Shown here piece by piece: positions 1 to 11,750 of a stretch of 33,592 nt of DNA. The notes beneath the pieces were generated by a model. The model was not told where the DNA came from. It saw only the letters and a program-made list of their open reading frames with translations, and searched no databases. The stretch is from Cylindrodendrum hubeiense (Eukaryota > Ascomycota > Sordariomycetes > Hypocreales > Nectriaceae), in NCBI GenBank assembly GCA_014621425.1, contig JAANBB010000427.1, forward strand, positions 1-33,592, in the 5' to 3' direction. Positions within the stretch are counted from its first letter, which is position 1, and each line of letters begins with the position of its first letter. Both the position numbers and the translations under genes were made by a program.

Positions 1-1900
1 TGGACATGGGATGGGCGGGATGGAGACGGGGCGGGCACTACTTACCTTAGGTACGTCAAGGTGAAGGGGAGAGCTGGAATAGTGGTCCCCAGCGTGGTCC
101 CCAGCGTAGCGTCCGGCGTAGCGTGAGTTGCAAGAGAGATGGAGCGGTAGTGGTCGTGTACGGTCTTGACAGAGCGAAGCATGGGGCTCTTCTTATTACC
201 TTAGGGGCAGACCCGTCGTCGCATCTACGACGGCACGGCCATTGGATGACGGGCTTATTCTCAGGTCTCGGGCGTGGACACTCATCGATAGCAGCAGTGT
301 CTGAAAGACATCAAGAGCATGCGAGAGACACAGTGCGCCGGGCTGTTGGCCCACGCAGGAGGCAGGCCAGACAGACAGACGGACAAACAGGCCAGAGGAC
401 GAGACGGACCAAACAGACCAGATGGACAGACAGACCAAAACCAGGGTACAAGGAGCCGAGCGGGCTGCATCGAAGGCGTCGAGGACCAAAGCAAGGGAGA
501 GAGGGGATGGTTGGACCCGCCAAAGGGCGCCGGAAGGCTGAGAACACTGCATGCATGCATGCGCCAGTCCTCTAGCTGCTGTCTCCTCTGTGCGGTCTGA
601 GTTCTGAGTCTGAGGTCTGCGCTGCGCTGCGCTCTGCTTCTGCATCTGTCTCTGCTTCTTTGGTGCCAACCGGGGGGGAGGGGCGTTGCAACTGGAGGTG
701 TGGCTCTAGGTGGTGTGCGCGGGCCTGGGACCGCATCAGGGGTGACTCAAGTACACCAAGTGGAGGTGGGCTTTTGCCTCCCAGCCAACCTTAACGTTCC
801 GGAAAGAGCTTCCTGTTCTCTGCGGATAGGGTCGTAGGGCAGGGCGTGCAGTAACTGGTGACACTGAGTGACGATGGGTGATCCTGGGTGACATTGGTCT
901 CGCTGGATGTCGCCAGGTGCGTCCCCTGGGCATCTGCCTCTACCAACCAGGTGCTTTTGGACCCTCTCCTCTCGACGGGCTCACGGACATTGATCTGAGC
1001 AACGTACAGTAAAGTGCTGCAGGACCCTTGCCAGAGCGGTTCGTTGAGGCTGCGGGACGACGTACGATGGAGGTAGGTACGATGTACGATGTACGATGTA
1101 CAGAAGGCACAGTACAACCTGCCACCCCGTGTACCTCCCCGTACCTTTCCCGCCTGAGATGGCTTCCACTTAACTGCTGCATCTCCGACCCCACCATCCT
1201 TAGCCTCCCCTCTATCACAGTACGTACTCGGTACAGATACCGGCCTCACCTTAGTAACCTACCTACCATGGTATCTACCGAAACTCCCAGTCGCTCATCC
1301 TCCCAGGCCCGGAGTGAAGGCTCGTATCCTGCGTGTCGCTGACGCTCGGCGTCGCGTGTTGAGGTTGTATCAGGCGTGAGACTACGATTTGCTTCTGGCG
1401 ACTGAGCTCCGCCTCTCACATCCGATCTGGCATTGCTGGCGGGTGGGCGCCCAGCGCCCGTTGCCCATTGTCCATTGTTGACTATCTATTGCTCGTGCTC
1501 ATTACCATTATCTGTTGCCCATCTCAAATCAAGAAACACACCCCCGGGGCCTCTATCCACGTCGGTCAACAAGGCGTCCCTCCACCGAGCGGGGTTCAAT
1601 CTGCAGGGCTCATTCCGGCATACGCTCAATGCCATGCCGCATCATCCATCCCGTGCTTTGCCGCCCAGGCTCAGATGGAAGGGGTACCAGCAACGGTGGG
1701 ATGAACGAGCGCACATGCTCGACTCAGACGCGGCGCAGAGGCCAACGAGCCACTGCGCGCAGCGGGCACACAGGCAGACACACAGAGAGCTAGCTGCCCA
1801 GAGCTACCTGGAGCTGCTCAACTCGACCAAGAAAGGGACCCAGAGGGTGATCCAGAGATCTCCACCACACCCACCTCGACCCACACCCGCCCACACCCTG
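1..1900. other. Gene-free stretch, left end
   Basis: No reading frame here resembles a protein family I know, and those present are short, overlap on both strands and are rich in low-complexity residues. The stretch holds imperfect repeats (a doubled GGTCCCCAGC word at 85-105, CAGACAGACGGACAAACAG-type repeats at 368-440, TGCATGCATGCATG at 549-562, GCGCTGC runs near 620). It also holds TACCTTAGGTACG-type words at 42-57 that are common in intergenic DNA of filamentous ascomycetes. It may be upstream DNA of a gene to the left, but nothing in the sequence proves that. Confidence 0.5.
1077..1101. repeat. 7-bp tandem repeat GTACGAT, about 3.5 copies
   Basis: The unit GTACGAT is repeated head to tail three times and followed by GTAC. 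It lies in gene-free DNA and looks like a simple slippage repeat. Confidence 0.85.
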
Positions 1901-3398
1901 GTCCGTCCCGGCCGATTGTCACCTTGCCGTTCCTGACTTGGGCTCTTCTCCAAGCTCGCCCTTATCCTGGTGCGTTTCCCCGTCGGCCAGACCAACGACG
2001 ACCCCTGGCCCGGTACTTTGCCTTGCCTGCCGAGTACCGCGGGCGCACCCTTCCCCGTCATAGACCGGTCTGTATGAACCCTATCTTCTGTGACACTGGA
2101 GGTTGGTTCATCAGTCCCCTGCTGCAAAATCACCCACAGCACTCAACGTGGGCAGATCCTCACCACCTAGTGGGCTCCGGAGGGCGTACGTCGCAACCCA
2201 GGTGGAGGCACTCGAGCTATCCAAAAGATAACTGGTCTCCTGCTGGTGCGGGAAACCCCCTGGTTTCCGCTAGCACCGATTCGATCCTGGACCTCAACCT
2301 CCAAACTCCGATGTTTCAAGCGACCGCCTCCACAACTTCAAACATATCGATCGGGCAGATCAGTTGTGAGGCGACGCCCTCTAACAAACTCAAAGGCGCC
2401 CGAGGCCTAAGCACTTCAACCTCGTCGTTCAACCCAATGTTTCCCATGCGCCTCTTGCCTGCATACCCCACGCCATTGTCGGACGACGGGATCTCCCTCC
2501 ATGCGCAGCATTGACCTTCTCATCAGCCATATTTTTATTTTCGGGTATTGGCTCAACTAGCATGCACTGCCCGACGCGCTTAGTTGGTTTGGTCCAGCGG
2601 AAGCATGATGTTTCTTTAATGAAGCCAAACCCGACGCGCCAATACCTTTTTGAGCTATTGGCGATGTAATTATCAGGCCACAATGCAGGTACCATCTCGT
2701 GTCTCCAATGCCCTGGCATAACCGCTGGTTCAAGGCCCAACGACGCTACTTCATCGTGAGCCCTCACAGTGGGCTTCACAGAGGACCGAGCAACAACCAA
2801 GATTCATGGTGGGAGAATTCCGTACGCCTCCGGGGTCTCCCCACCTCAAGCGTCAGGGCGCAGCGGGGTGGTGATCATGTCATCCAGCTTGTGAGCGGCT
2901 CACAGTCCGCCTCCCTCACGTGGCAGACCAAGGCCATGTCAAAGCGACGATTCAGAGGTGCCGCTACATCACCCGGCCCATCATTTTCAGCTCCAGTTTT
3001 CCTATATCAGACTCAAACAACTATAGCTCGCGCCTTGATTTTTGGCATCTCAAGCTTTGGCCGCCTGCAACAAGGATGATGCCTCGAAGTCGGACCTATC
3101 TTCATCACACTCCGGACTAATGCCGCGTCCATCATTGTGATGAGCCGCTTCTTGGCTTTGCGTCATTCGGCACTCGCATGCCTTGAGTAGATTGCGGTTG
3201 CCAGAGCCTTGACGCTCAACAAGCAAGCACTAACACGGAGAAAGAGCCATCATAGCCAGTGAAACAAACTTCGGCGCGTGCCCCCTTACTATCCTCGGCC
3301 CTATGCCGGTCCGCAGAATAACGTCGATTTCATCCCTTGGGCTCCCTGTTTAGAATCGATACCAGATCATAAGGCTCGTGCTGGCAACCATTCCCTGA

Positions 3399-3500
3399 CT
3401 TAGTCAGGGCGAGTGCCGAAAGACCAGCCCAAGCCCCTGCTCTAAACATGTTACCAGGTTGACGCTACACGTGGGAGCAGGTTTGAACCCTGCAACAAAG
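3399..3500 (+). pseudogene. Possible decayed type II tRNA (Leu/Ser-like) or tRNA-derived relic
   Basis: Positions 3477-3493 form a perfect 5-bp stem with a 7-base loop (GCAGG, TTTGAAC, CCTGC). This differs at one base (C to T) from the T-arm of the intact tRNA-Leu at 28312-28410. Just before it is GTGGGA, also found in that tRNA's variable arm. About 70 bases upstream lies GGGCGAGTG, similar to the D-arm/A-box GGCCGAGTG. The 7 bases CTTAGTC at 3399-3405 would pair at 5 of 7 positions with AACAAAG at 3494-3500. I cannot draw a good anticodon arm, so a functional tRNA is unlikely. It may be a pseudogene, a SINE fragment or chance. Confidence 0.25.
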
Positions 3501-6500
3501 CGGTTCCTACGGCCTAAACAGATGCATCCTGACGATCCCAGTATGTTGGGCCATTCAAAGTGCCGTGAATCATACGTGTGATTCTCACCGGCCGCCCACA
3601 TGCCGCCGCCTTAGGTGTTCCCTCCATACTTTGAAGTGTCGGGATAGCGACTTCACCGCCTTGAAACACCACACAATGGTGTTTCGTGACAGGCCTGCAA
3701 GTCACTGTCGCAGATGCTGTACGTACCTCCCTGAGCAGCCATCCGGGCGCTGCGGGAATTTCACGCGTGCTTCCGGCACACTAAAGTTGTGGGGATAGTT
3801 ATTTGGGGTACGCACGCAATGGGGCCAAATGTGGCGCATCGCCATCGTCTCTCCCTCTGGCATTGATTGCACAGACTCGTCGAGTCGTCTGCGTTATCGC
3901 CGTTTTGGGTGGGGTCACGTCGAAGCCGTTCCTCCGAGAGATCAACAGTCAACAGACCTGTTGCATGCGGGCAGACGGCTGCGCACAAGAAACGTTGTCT
4001 TGTCTGAAGTAAGTCTAGCGTTTTACCAACGTCGGATCGCTCTGTGTTCGTAGCTTGTCGACAATCATGGCACTTGCTCTATACAGCATCCCGCAATTTC
4101 CAACCTTAATGCAACACTTGGTTGGGCCTAAGCCCGGGTTTGCTCTGGGCGGAATAGTTGGCGCGTTGATGGCGCACTTGGACCAGCAGGAACTTTTGGT
4201 ACTGTGGTAGTAGCTCCCTCGGGGCGGGAACCCGTGTGGACAATGGCAACGGGGAGCGCAAGGACTCGTCCCGACTGCTCCTCCGAGTCCATCTCTGTCA
4301 ATGAGGAGAGCGGATGAGAGTGCCATCAGGACATGCTTGGCAGGACCGTAGCGTGATGGTTCAGGGCTTGTGCTTGCTGTCCCCGCGAATGCACCCCATG
4401 ATCAGCAATCTGCAATGTGACGTCTGTGGAGGATGAAGCCGATCGATATGCCCCAAAAAAAACTTCACTTAGATCATGTCATCTACGTCCTGCCATCCAC
4501 GGCATCAGCGGAAATCTGCCGAACAACCGTGGAATAACGGTAAAACCGGTTAACGGCTTCGGGGAGGGCCGGCCCAACCGGACGCGCTCCAGACAACCCC
4601 GATTTCTGTCGGGAATTTACTGCTGCTGACAGGTGCTACAGGCCACGGCCGGGCGTAGGCCAACGGCTAAAACCGCCATGAGATTATAGCGCTCGCCATG
4701 AACCACCCGCAAAACTTTGTCTTGGGTAGCCTCCTAGACTCCTGGGCTCCTGAAGAGCAACGTTGCTCTGGGTGTTGAGCCCCATCCCACGCCCGCACAC
4801 GTGCCTTCTCGCAATCTCTTGTGTGGCCTGCGTTGGCGTGTTGAGGAAAATGCCCCAGTGCGCCTTGACTGGTTGGCGCTGGTGGGGGGGTGCATGCCTG
4901 AGGCCGGACAGCCCTACTGCACATCTCAACGTCTGTCAAAATGCATTCAGTTGAAACTCTGTGCTCTATCTCGCACCCATGACCTTGCCAGCAGCGCAAC
5001 TATCGGAGGCCTCGATCAGGGATCCCTCGCCCAGAGGGGCCACTAACGCTCCCCAATCAGGCGATGAAACTCGAACCACGGCATTATGTACGTGAACCTC
5101 CGATGCAGCGGACGGCAAGTGGATCCCCAGTGGCTATTTTTTCCTCAACTCACCAATGCGCTGAGCATTGATCTGAAGATGGGCCGTTCCTCTGCCTCAC
5201 TCTCTATCGGTCCTGGGGCTTGCCAGGCCCTCTCCAGAAATAGGTCCCGATGGCGCTTTCACTACTATGTCTCTTTCACTGGTTAGGACTAATATGTTTG
5301 TTGTGTAGTGCCCACGCTGCACCCAGTGCTTCGTCGGACCGGGACCCACAATGACCTGACCTGAGACCAGCCCAAAACAATGGTCACATTTTGGCAACGG
5401 CTGCCACGTGCAATCCATCGGCTTCCCCTCAGGCACTCTCTACGCCAATCGGAATCAGGCGGCAATCCCTTCTGGGGACTAGATGGCCTTGCCCAAGCAG
5501 CCCACCTTGATGCTAAACGCCAGGCTTTCCAAGGCCTAGCCGGAGCCTGGATCGTCTGAGAGTTCTGGCGCTACCGATAGTTTTCCACTGGTTGTAGAGA
5601 CTGAGCCAGGGCATTCAACGACATCGAGGTTGACGACCAGTCTAGCCAGCACACAGACTAGAAGGGATGGTGACTGACTAGTTTATCTATCATGTCATGC
5701 ATGGTCTGATGGTTCTTACTAATATCTAGTAGATTCGGTGATAGTGTCCAATTGTCCGTCCAATGCGACGGTTCACACCCTTGGACATGGGTCTTGAGAA
5801 TAAACTTCAAATTTCGAGAGTGATATCTCGAGTGAGAGCAGGGGTAAAATCCCCACTGCGGAATTGCTTTCCAACAAACTCAATCCGCCTCAAGATGGTC
5901 GACAAGTCAAGCCACACATTCAACGCAGGTACGGGACAGCACGGTCCAACGGTTTCTGAGTCAAGCTGTCCAGGAATCCTCGGCCTCAAACCTAGCCAAA
6001 ATGAAGGCCCATCACCGTATCGCCGCCTAGCAAACGCGGGCTTCAGACCAACTGAGTTGCCATCAAGGCCATCCGGGACAGCTGTCGTCTGGTATCTATT
6101 TGCTCCGCTCTGACGTCTCCTAGTAGCAATTTCCTGCGTGGTCCTCGCCATCATGTGAGTCTATTGGCTAGGTCTCGAAACAACTGCCTCTGTGACAAAG
6201 ATAGATTTCCATCAGGCCACAAACCGCCCCGCAGGTCCCTGACCCATTTTGCCAATCTTCACCTCGATGCAGCCTTGGACAGCTTTGGTTAGCTGTCGAA
6301 CGGTTATGAGCAGCGCGGGGTAAGTGCAGACACTACAGGGCCGACCGAGATGCTGGCCTCGACAGGAACAGCGATGACCCTGCCGATACCCAGGTGCCTG
6401 CATCGGTCAATCCTCCCTTTCCCGATTATGTCTGCCCATGACGAGCAGGTGGCCGGCCTCTCGACCGATGGCTGGATAGTTTCGATGCTCAATCAAGGCT

Positions 6501-7825
6501 TCCCTGTCTTTGATCGATTCGTGGTTTAGCTCACGAACTACTGTTTATGAAATTCGGGTAAGTCTTCAAGATGAGTTAGCTAAGGAACAAGCTCGACTCG
6601 GCCCTTCTCGTTGTCATGAACTTAGAATACATTCAAGAAAGCAATAGCGGGTGTAAGACAAAATCACCGATGCGCAACCAACACCCTTTCTGCCCCCTTT
6701 CTACGCCGTCACCTGCTTTGGGGCAGGTTTCAGTCCGCGCACCAGGTTTACTGCTGCAGTAAGCCTCATTATTCTGAAGCCATCCCAACGCAGACTGCTG
6801 GCTGCCTCCAGACCAGACCATCGCTATTCTGAGTCGTATTTGACACGGTCAAGACTGCTTGCATGATCTGAAACACTGAGCCAGGATGGTCCCTGGAGGG
6901 ATGTAATCACGGACTGTTCCAGGTTCAGGGGACGAGCGGGCTGGCCTATTGGACAACTTCACCTTGGAAATGACTGCCAGGACGGGATGGTACCCTGGTC
7001 CATTCATCTGGGTTGGTGGCGATTCCCCAGACCCAAAATCGAGAACGGTCTGGCGGGGCGCACCGCATTAACTCCAATTTCCGCAACCTCGAAGAGGCTT
7101 TTTACGTACCTCTGTACCACTCCGCCAGCCAACGTCGACTTCACGCCAACGCCTAGCGTCACCTCCAAAAGCCACAGCTATGTCCGGGGTGCCCATCCGC
7201 CACAAGCTAGATATGGACGACTAGCGCACATCGGGCAATTAACACGCCATTGAGGGGGACTCTCCTCGTTCACCCCCTTGTCCCTGGCGAGCTGGGGACC
7301 CGTTATGGAGAGTAAGCCAAGCTAAGGAAACAAAACGTTGCCAAGATCGTTGCCAAGCTTCCTTACTGTCGATAGACCAGCACTATGGAATACGTACCGC
7401 ACACAATGCCGCGGGAGTCAATCACGCCAGTCGAGTCATTTCGATGGGGAAAAAAGGAATCAGCATGACCAGTTCTTGGTACCCATTAGATTACGGCAGT
7501 CGATTCCCGTGGAAGGATCTATATACAGATCGACAATCTGACAAGGTTACCTCAAGCTCACGAGTCATTCACAACTGAGGCGAGATTTGACTGCACCTAG
7601 CGGCCCAACCCCCAAGAACATGAGTTGGTCCTCGACATGCAGTGAGGCCTGCCTTGCACCAAGCCACATGCTGCCTACGGTGGGAATATGTAGGAACACC
7701 AAGGATGGCGCCCTGAATTCTGCGACAGCCGCGGAAGAGTCGAACCACTGGTCAAAGCCTTCATGACAGGTGGAGGCGACCCGCAAGGCCCGCTGATGGC
7801 CCAGTTCAGTTCATGACAGTGAAGC

Positions 7826-7844
7826 GGTGGGATTCAATCCCACC
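7826..7844. repeat. Perfect 8-bp hairpin with 3-base loop
   Basis: GGTGGGAT and ATCCCACC form a perfect inverted repeat around TCA. It can also be read as a 5-bp stem with the 7-base loop ATTCAAT, which loosely resembles a tRNA T-arm, but no matching acceptor or anticodon arm is visible. Its function is unknown. Confidence 0.6.
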
Positions 7845-8786
7845 ATGATTTGGATATGATCAGCGTGCTAACACGATTTTTGTGTGTGCTTCATTGGTGC
7901 ATCAACTGCATGGATGTTGCTGGAAGAGCCGGCACGTTGCCGATAACAAAGTTTGTTCTTGCGAGAATCCCTATCACATCACACCTATTGTCGTGCGACA
8001 TGCACCACGTTCTGCGGCAGTTCCCGGGCGCGCACGAAACACCAGGCGACATGTGCCCAACACCACCACAAGTTGCCCAGTGCGTCGATCCCAAGACCAT
8101 TCTTAGGTCCCTATCCTTATCCTGCCAATGGAGAGGACAATTGGATAGTTGGTGTCTTGGATGGGTGGTCATCGCAGGTAGCTGAAATGTCTTTTGTTGT
8201 GTCCATTGAGAGGCTGCAGAAACCGTTTGGTGTTACCGAGGATCCTCAAATTACTTCTTCAACAAGCACGGGGATAGACACCGTGTGAGCTGTCTCTGAC
8301 ATGCATGCCCAAGGAATTGAAAGAGATTCTGAGTGGTATCCGTTCCCCCAGATGGAGCAACCGGGTACACAGACGCTCGAGGTGGACGATCGACGACTCA
8401 GCGATCGACGGCGCCCAGCAACATTGTCTAGGACACCCTTTCCACCGTCACGTTTTCTTCGGCGGCTTTGTGCGACAGAAAGATGCGACTTGATATGGTT
8501 TGGTGATGTGCCAAGCCTGCATGTGTCGGGGTCTCCGTGATCTACGAGGGACAGGATGCATACTTGTGCTAGAGACACATCACGTTGGTTCTAAGGCAAG
8601 TAGCCGCATGAGATACCCACGCGCGAACAGGCGTCAAGCCTATGGCTACCGTCGACCGTGCCAATCCACAGTGAATTCCCAGGGGGAGTGCCGTCGCTGT
8701 GTAGCTGTGAAAGGTATTGCAGCTGTCCGTGGTGCAGGTTTCCGGGGGACATGCAATCCACGTCCCAAAGGTACGCGCTGTAGGCG

Positions 8787-8848
8787 CGCCTGCCCGCCTG
8801 CCTGCCCGCCTGCTTGCTTGCTTGCTTGCTTGCCTGCCTGCCTGCCTG
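8787..8848. repeat. Tetranucleotide tract (CCTG/CTTG)n
   Basis: About 15 head-to-tail four-base units alternate between CCTG, CCCG and CTTG types. Opposing frames therefore encode Cys/Pro/Ala/Leu or Gln/Ala/Ser/Lys runs, and short frames across it are by-products of the repeat. It is a typical slippage microsatellite. Confidence 0.85.
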
Positions 8849-9130
8849 TCATGGCTAAACTCTCGTCCTACGGCTGCCACGCTCTTCTGGGTCCACAACT
8901 TTCTACCCGCAGTAGGTGAAGCCAAGTCCCGGCCGGAGACTTTTTAAATTTTTTACCTCATGTAAGCTACCTGAACCAAGAGAGCAGGCGAATGATGGCC
9001 TTCACAACGGGCTAAGTCTCACCGGATTGGAACTAAGGCCATCCCAAAACGTGGGATCAGCCGGGCTATTGACCAGAGATGCGGACCGTCGAGGGGCGGA
9101 CCGTAGAGACAAGCCTGTCACCGACAATTC

Positions 9131-10051
9131 ACCATGGGGTGGACGGGCGAGACCCCTCTTCCTCTAAACCTCTACCGTCATGCCACCGCAAATAGGGAAG
9201 CCTCAGCCCGGCGTCGACGAGGAAATGCTGACGGCGGCGGGTCACCGACTTTACTGGACGGCGTTGGCGCTGGAGCCGGTGCTGAAGCCCCGCGCAGGGC
9301 GGGAAATCATCGTTATGCGCAACCCCAGCCTCATGGCGCTCGACGACAAAGTCATCTTACCAGAGCGGGCGGCGATCGCCAGCCAAGCGCGCGCAGACAA
9401 TGGGCCCGCAGCGACCTGTGCTTTGAGACGAGGCGCTGCGTTCCCGAAAGCTATGATGGCAGCTTGATCGTCAATTTCCCCAAGCGCACGGGAACACAGT
9501 GGAAATGCAGGCACGAGCGCTGCCATTGTCAAGCTTGACGGTCATGTTCATGCTGCTCCCACAGCAGCTCTTGAGCTACGCAGGCAAGGCGCAAGCTGCA
9601 GGTGGGATATCAGGCGAGGAAATTTTCCTGGATACGGGCTGGCTAGCGCGCCGCACTTGGCGCTGCCATGCAATGATACAACGATACAATGACCCTGTAC
9701 TGGCGCTATATCGTCCTCCCTGTCTAGATGGCGGGAGAGGTACTCACTACCTGGAGCGACAAGTCCTGGTCGGTCCAGGGTACACACACCACTTTCTCTC
9801 AAGTCATTCATTTGCCAAGTCCCGATTCCCAAACCTTAGAGGAGGAGGGTAGCCAGCCAGCCAGCCAGCGGTCGGAGTTAGTGCCCGTTGAGCAATCGGC
9901 CGAGTCCATGTCGAGCTCCCTAGTGAGAAAAGGAAGATTCCCGTTGGAGGCTCAGCGGTCACTCCCCCCGTTCTGCCCCGCGGTCGACGGAGCTAGCAGA
10001 GGCAATTCGACAGACGATGACGAGAATATGGATATCGACGACGAGTCATGA
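9131..10051 (+). other. Doubtful coding patch, possible broken or intron-split gene
   Basis: Three plus-strand frames follow one another here: 9134-9538 and 9180-9467 overlap in different frames, and 9728-10051 ends with an acidic tail reading DDDENMDIDDES before the stop. Such an acidic end is common in real fungal proteins, and this patch looks more protein-like than its surroundings. I recognise no domain, cannot place convincing splice sites that join the frames, and minus-strand frames are open too. It could be a short orphan gene with introns, a decayed gene or chance in GC-rich DNA. Confidence 0.2.
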
Positions 10052-11630
10052 CCCTTGCGGCGTGGGCGGTCGGTTGAGAAAATACTGGACCGCGCCCCTG
10101 GTCTCCAGCATCATGGACAACGCTCCGGTGAAGGTGTCCTGTGCCACCAACGGCCTCGCCTTGTCGAGACTGAAACAATGATCCTTTGGAATGAGTCTAT
10201 ACATCCCTACGCGCCTGCAGTTGAGGTTGGTCTGCAGGAGGTAGAGGCTTCTTCAAGGGCCACCCACCTCAGCGAAGAAGAAAAAAGGGGTGGGTGGAGG
10301 GTCCGCGGCGGGGGGAACTCCATCATGCAGTTGACTGTTCAATTTGCGCGATAACGGGAAACTCGGCATTGCGAAATGCGAGACGGGGCAAATGGGGGCT
10401 GTAGACGGTGCTGTAGAGTCTCAACGTAATTGACACTAGGGGGTATGACGATAATCGGGCGCTGGCAATGTGGTTATGGGGCCATGGACCAGAAATCAGA
10501 AAAGAGACGACATCTCGGAAACCATGTGGATGTCCCGTGGCAGTTTCGGACAGTCCGGATGATAGAACAATTGAGTGGGAATGGCTTCAAGAGGCGTCAT
10601 CGACGAGATGCCACGAGCCAACGGCCATGAAGCCACAAAGGTGTCAGCGACAAAGCTCCGATCACGAGGGCCGGCGACTATCAGTCAGTGTCTCTTCCTG
10701 GGTGGTGTTTTCTCCACTGCTGCTTTGCGGCTGGCCATCACTCAACCTGCTTGCTTCTGCAAGGCTCCGTCTCAGTCGCTTCCATGCAATCTATCGGTTT
10801 TGTTTCACCGATATCCTGGCCTCGGTTTGCTCGCCTCGTTGTCCACCTCGTGCCGCCCTCGTGCCGTCCGCGTGGGCAGCGGCATGTCATCCACTTGTCA
10901 CACTTGAGACAGGTCAGTGGGCTGATAATGGCTTTTGAATAAGACGCAACGAATTGAGCGGAACTAGTTGTGGGGGGGATGGCAAGATGTGGACGTTGAG
11001 GCGAGACAAAAGAAAATAATTCGAAACGGAGAATGGTCAAGAAGCAGAAGAAGCAGTCTAAGAAGAAAGCATGGAACACAAGAAAAAAGAAAACCGGGTT
11101 GCATTGGGTATGGAAAGAAACAACAAAAAATCCCAATCCCAATGTGACGCTCGGCGAGCGCAGCCAAGTGTGGATGGCAGGCCAATGAAACGGGTAAAAG
11201 GGAGAGAAGAAAAAAGCAAACATGTCAGATCTCGATTTTGCCATCCTGCTGAGGGCCAAGTCCGTACCGCGGCCATGGGATAGATCCCTTGCAGGAGGCG
11301 CACAAGGTGTTTTTGCATCTCTTCCGGATGCCGGCAAATGGAGGGTTCCGGTCTGCCATATCAACTTGCATGTGGGTTCTTTCGGATGTGGGATGTGGAC
11401 GGTCGTCCGGCCCCGCCCCGTACCGCGTCTTGCGGCATCGTCTATTTTGGCCGCCTGGCCGTTTGGACTATCGATATATGGAGTGTTGTGCGACATTGTG
11501 GCAGACGAGTAGATGGAGTGCAGTGAGAGTGGTGGTGACGGTGATAGTTGACGTGTCGGAAGCTGTACGTGGTTTCGTATAATTGCCTCTTTTCCCAATG
11601 CGTCGTCATTCACGCGTTCAGTAAGCTGGA

Positions 11631-11750
11631 AGTGGATGGGACTGGATGGGACCTGGATGGGACTGGCTGGATGGGACTGGATAAGACTGGACAAGACTGG
11701 ACAAGACTGGACAAGACTGGACAAGACTGGACAAGACTGATTGGAACTGG
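11631..11750. repeat. 10-bp tandem repeat ACAAGACTGG with degenerate flank
   Basis: Units of exactly 10 bp run from 11671 to 11740: ATGGGACTGG, ATAAGACTGG, then ACAAGACTGG four times and a last copy ending in A. A related, less regular GGATGGGACTGG-type series precedes it from about 11631, and one diverged unit follows to 11750. The period is close to one DNA helical turn. The repeat produces a Ser/Cys/Pro/Val/Leu-rich repeat in a minus-strand frame that I do not consider coding. Confidence 0.9.

Larger units (their letters stand above)
1901..9130. other. Gene-free stretch of about 7 kb
   Basis: No open frame here reaches 200 codons with a recognisable domain, and I could not find reverse transcriptase, transposase or other mobile-element motifs in the translations. 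The text is less repetitive than the flanking gene-free DNA. It contains small palindromes (for example around 4,497-4,613 and 7,826-7,844) and a tRNA-like T-arm at 3,477-3,493. One reading is old, heavily mutated repeat DNA that can no longer be recognised by eye; another is plain long intergenic DNA. It is not conspicuously AT-rich, so there is no simple sign of strong repeat-induced point mutation. Confidence 0.5.

Noticed and set aside
196..669. Minus-strand 157-codon frame near the left edge
   Set aside because: It is composed largely of repeat-derived Ser/Leu/Val/Cys text with no domain, and overlapping frames on both strands are equally open.
7797..7844. Possible second tRNA (TGGCCCAGTTC A-box-like word and GGATTCAATCC B-box-like word)
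   Set aside because: The boxes are about 12 bases too close for a tRNA, the T-loop has three mismatches to TTCGAAT, and no acceptor pairing is convincing. Listed only as a hairpin.
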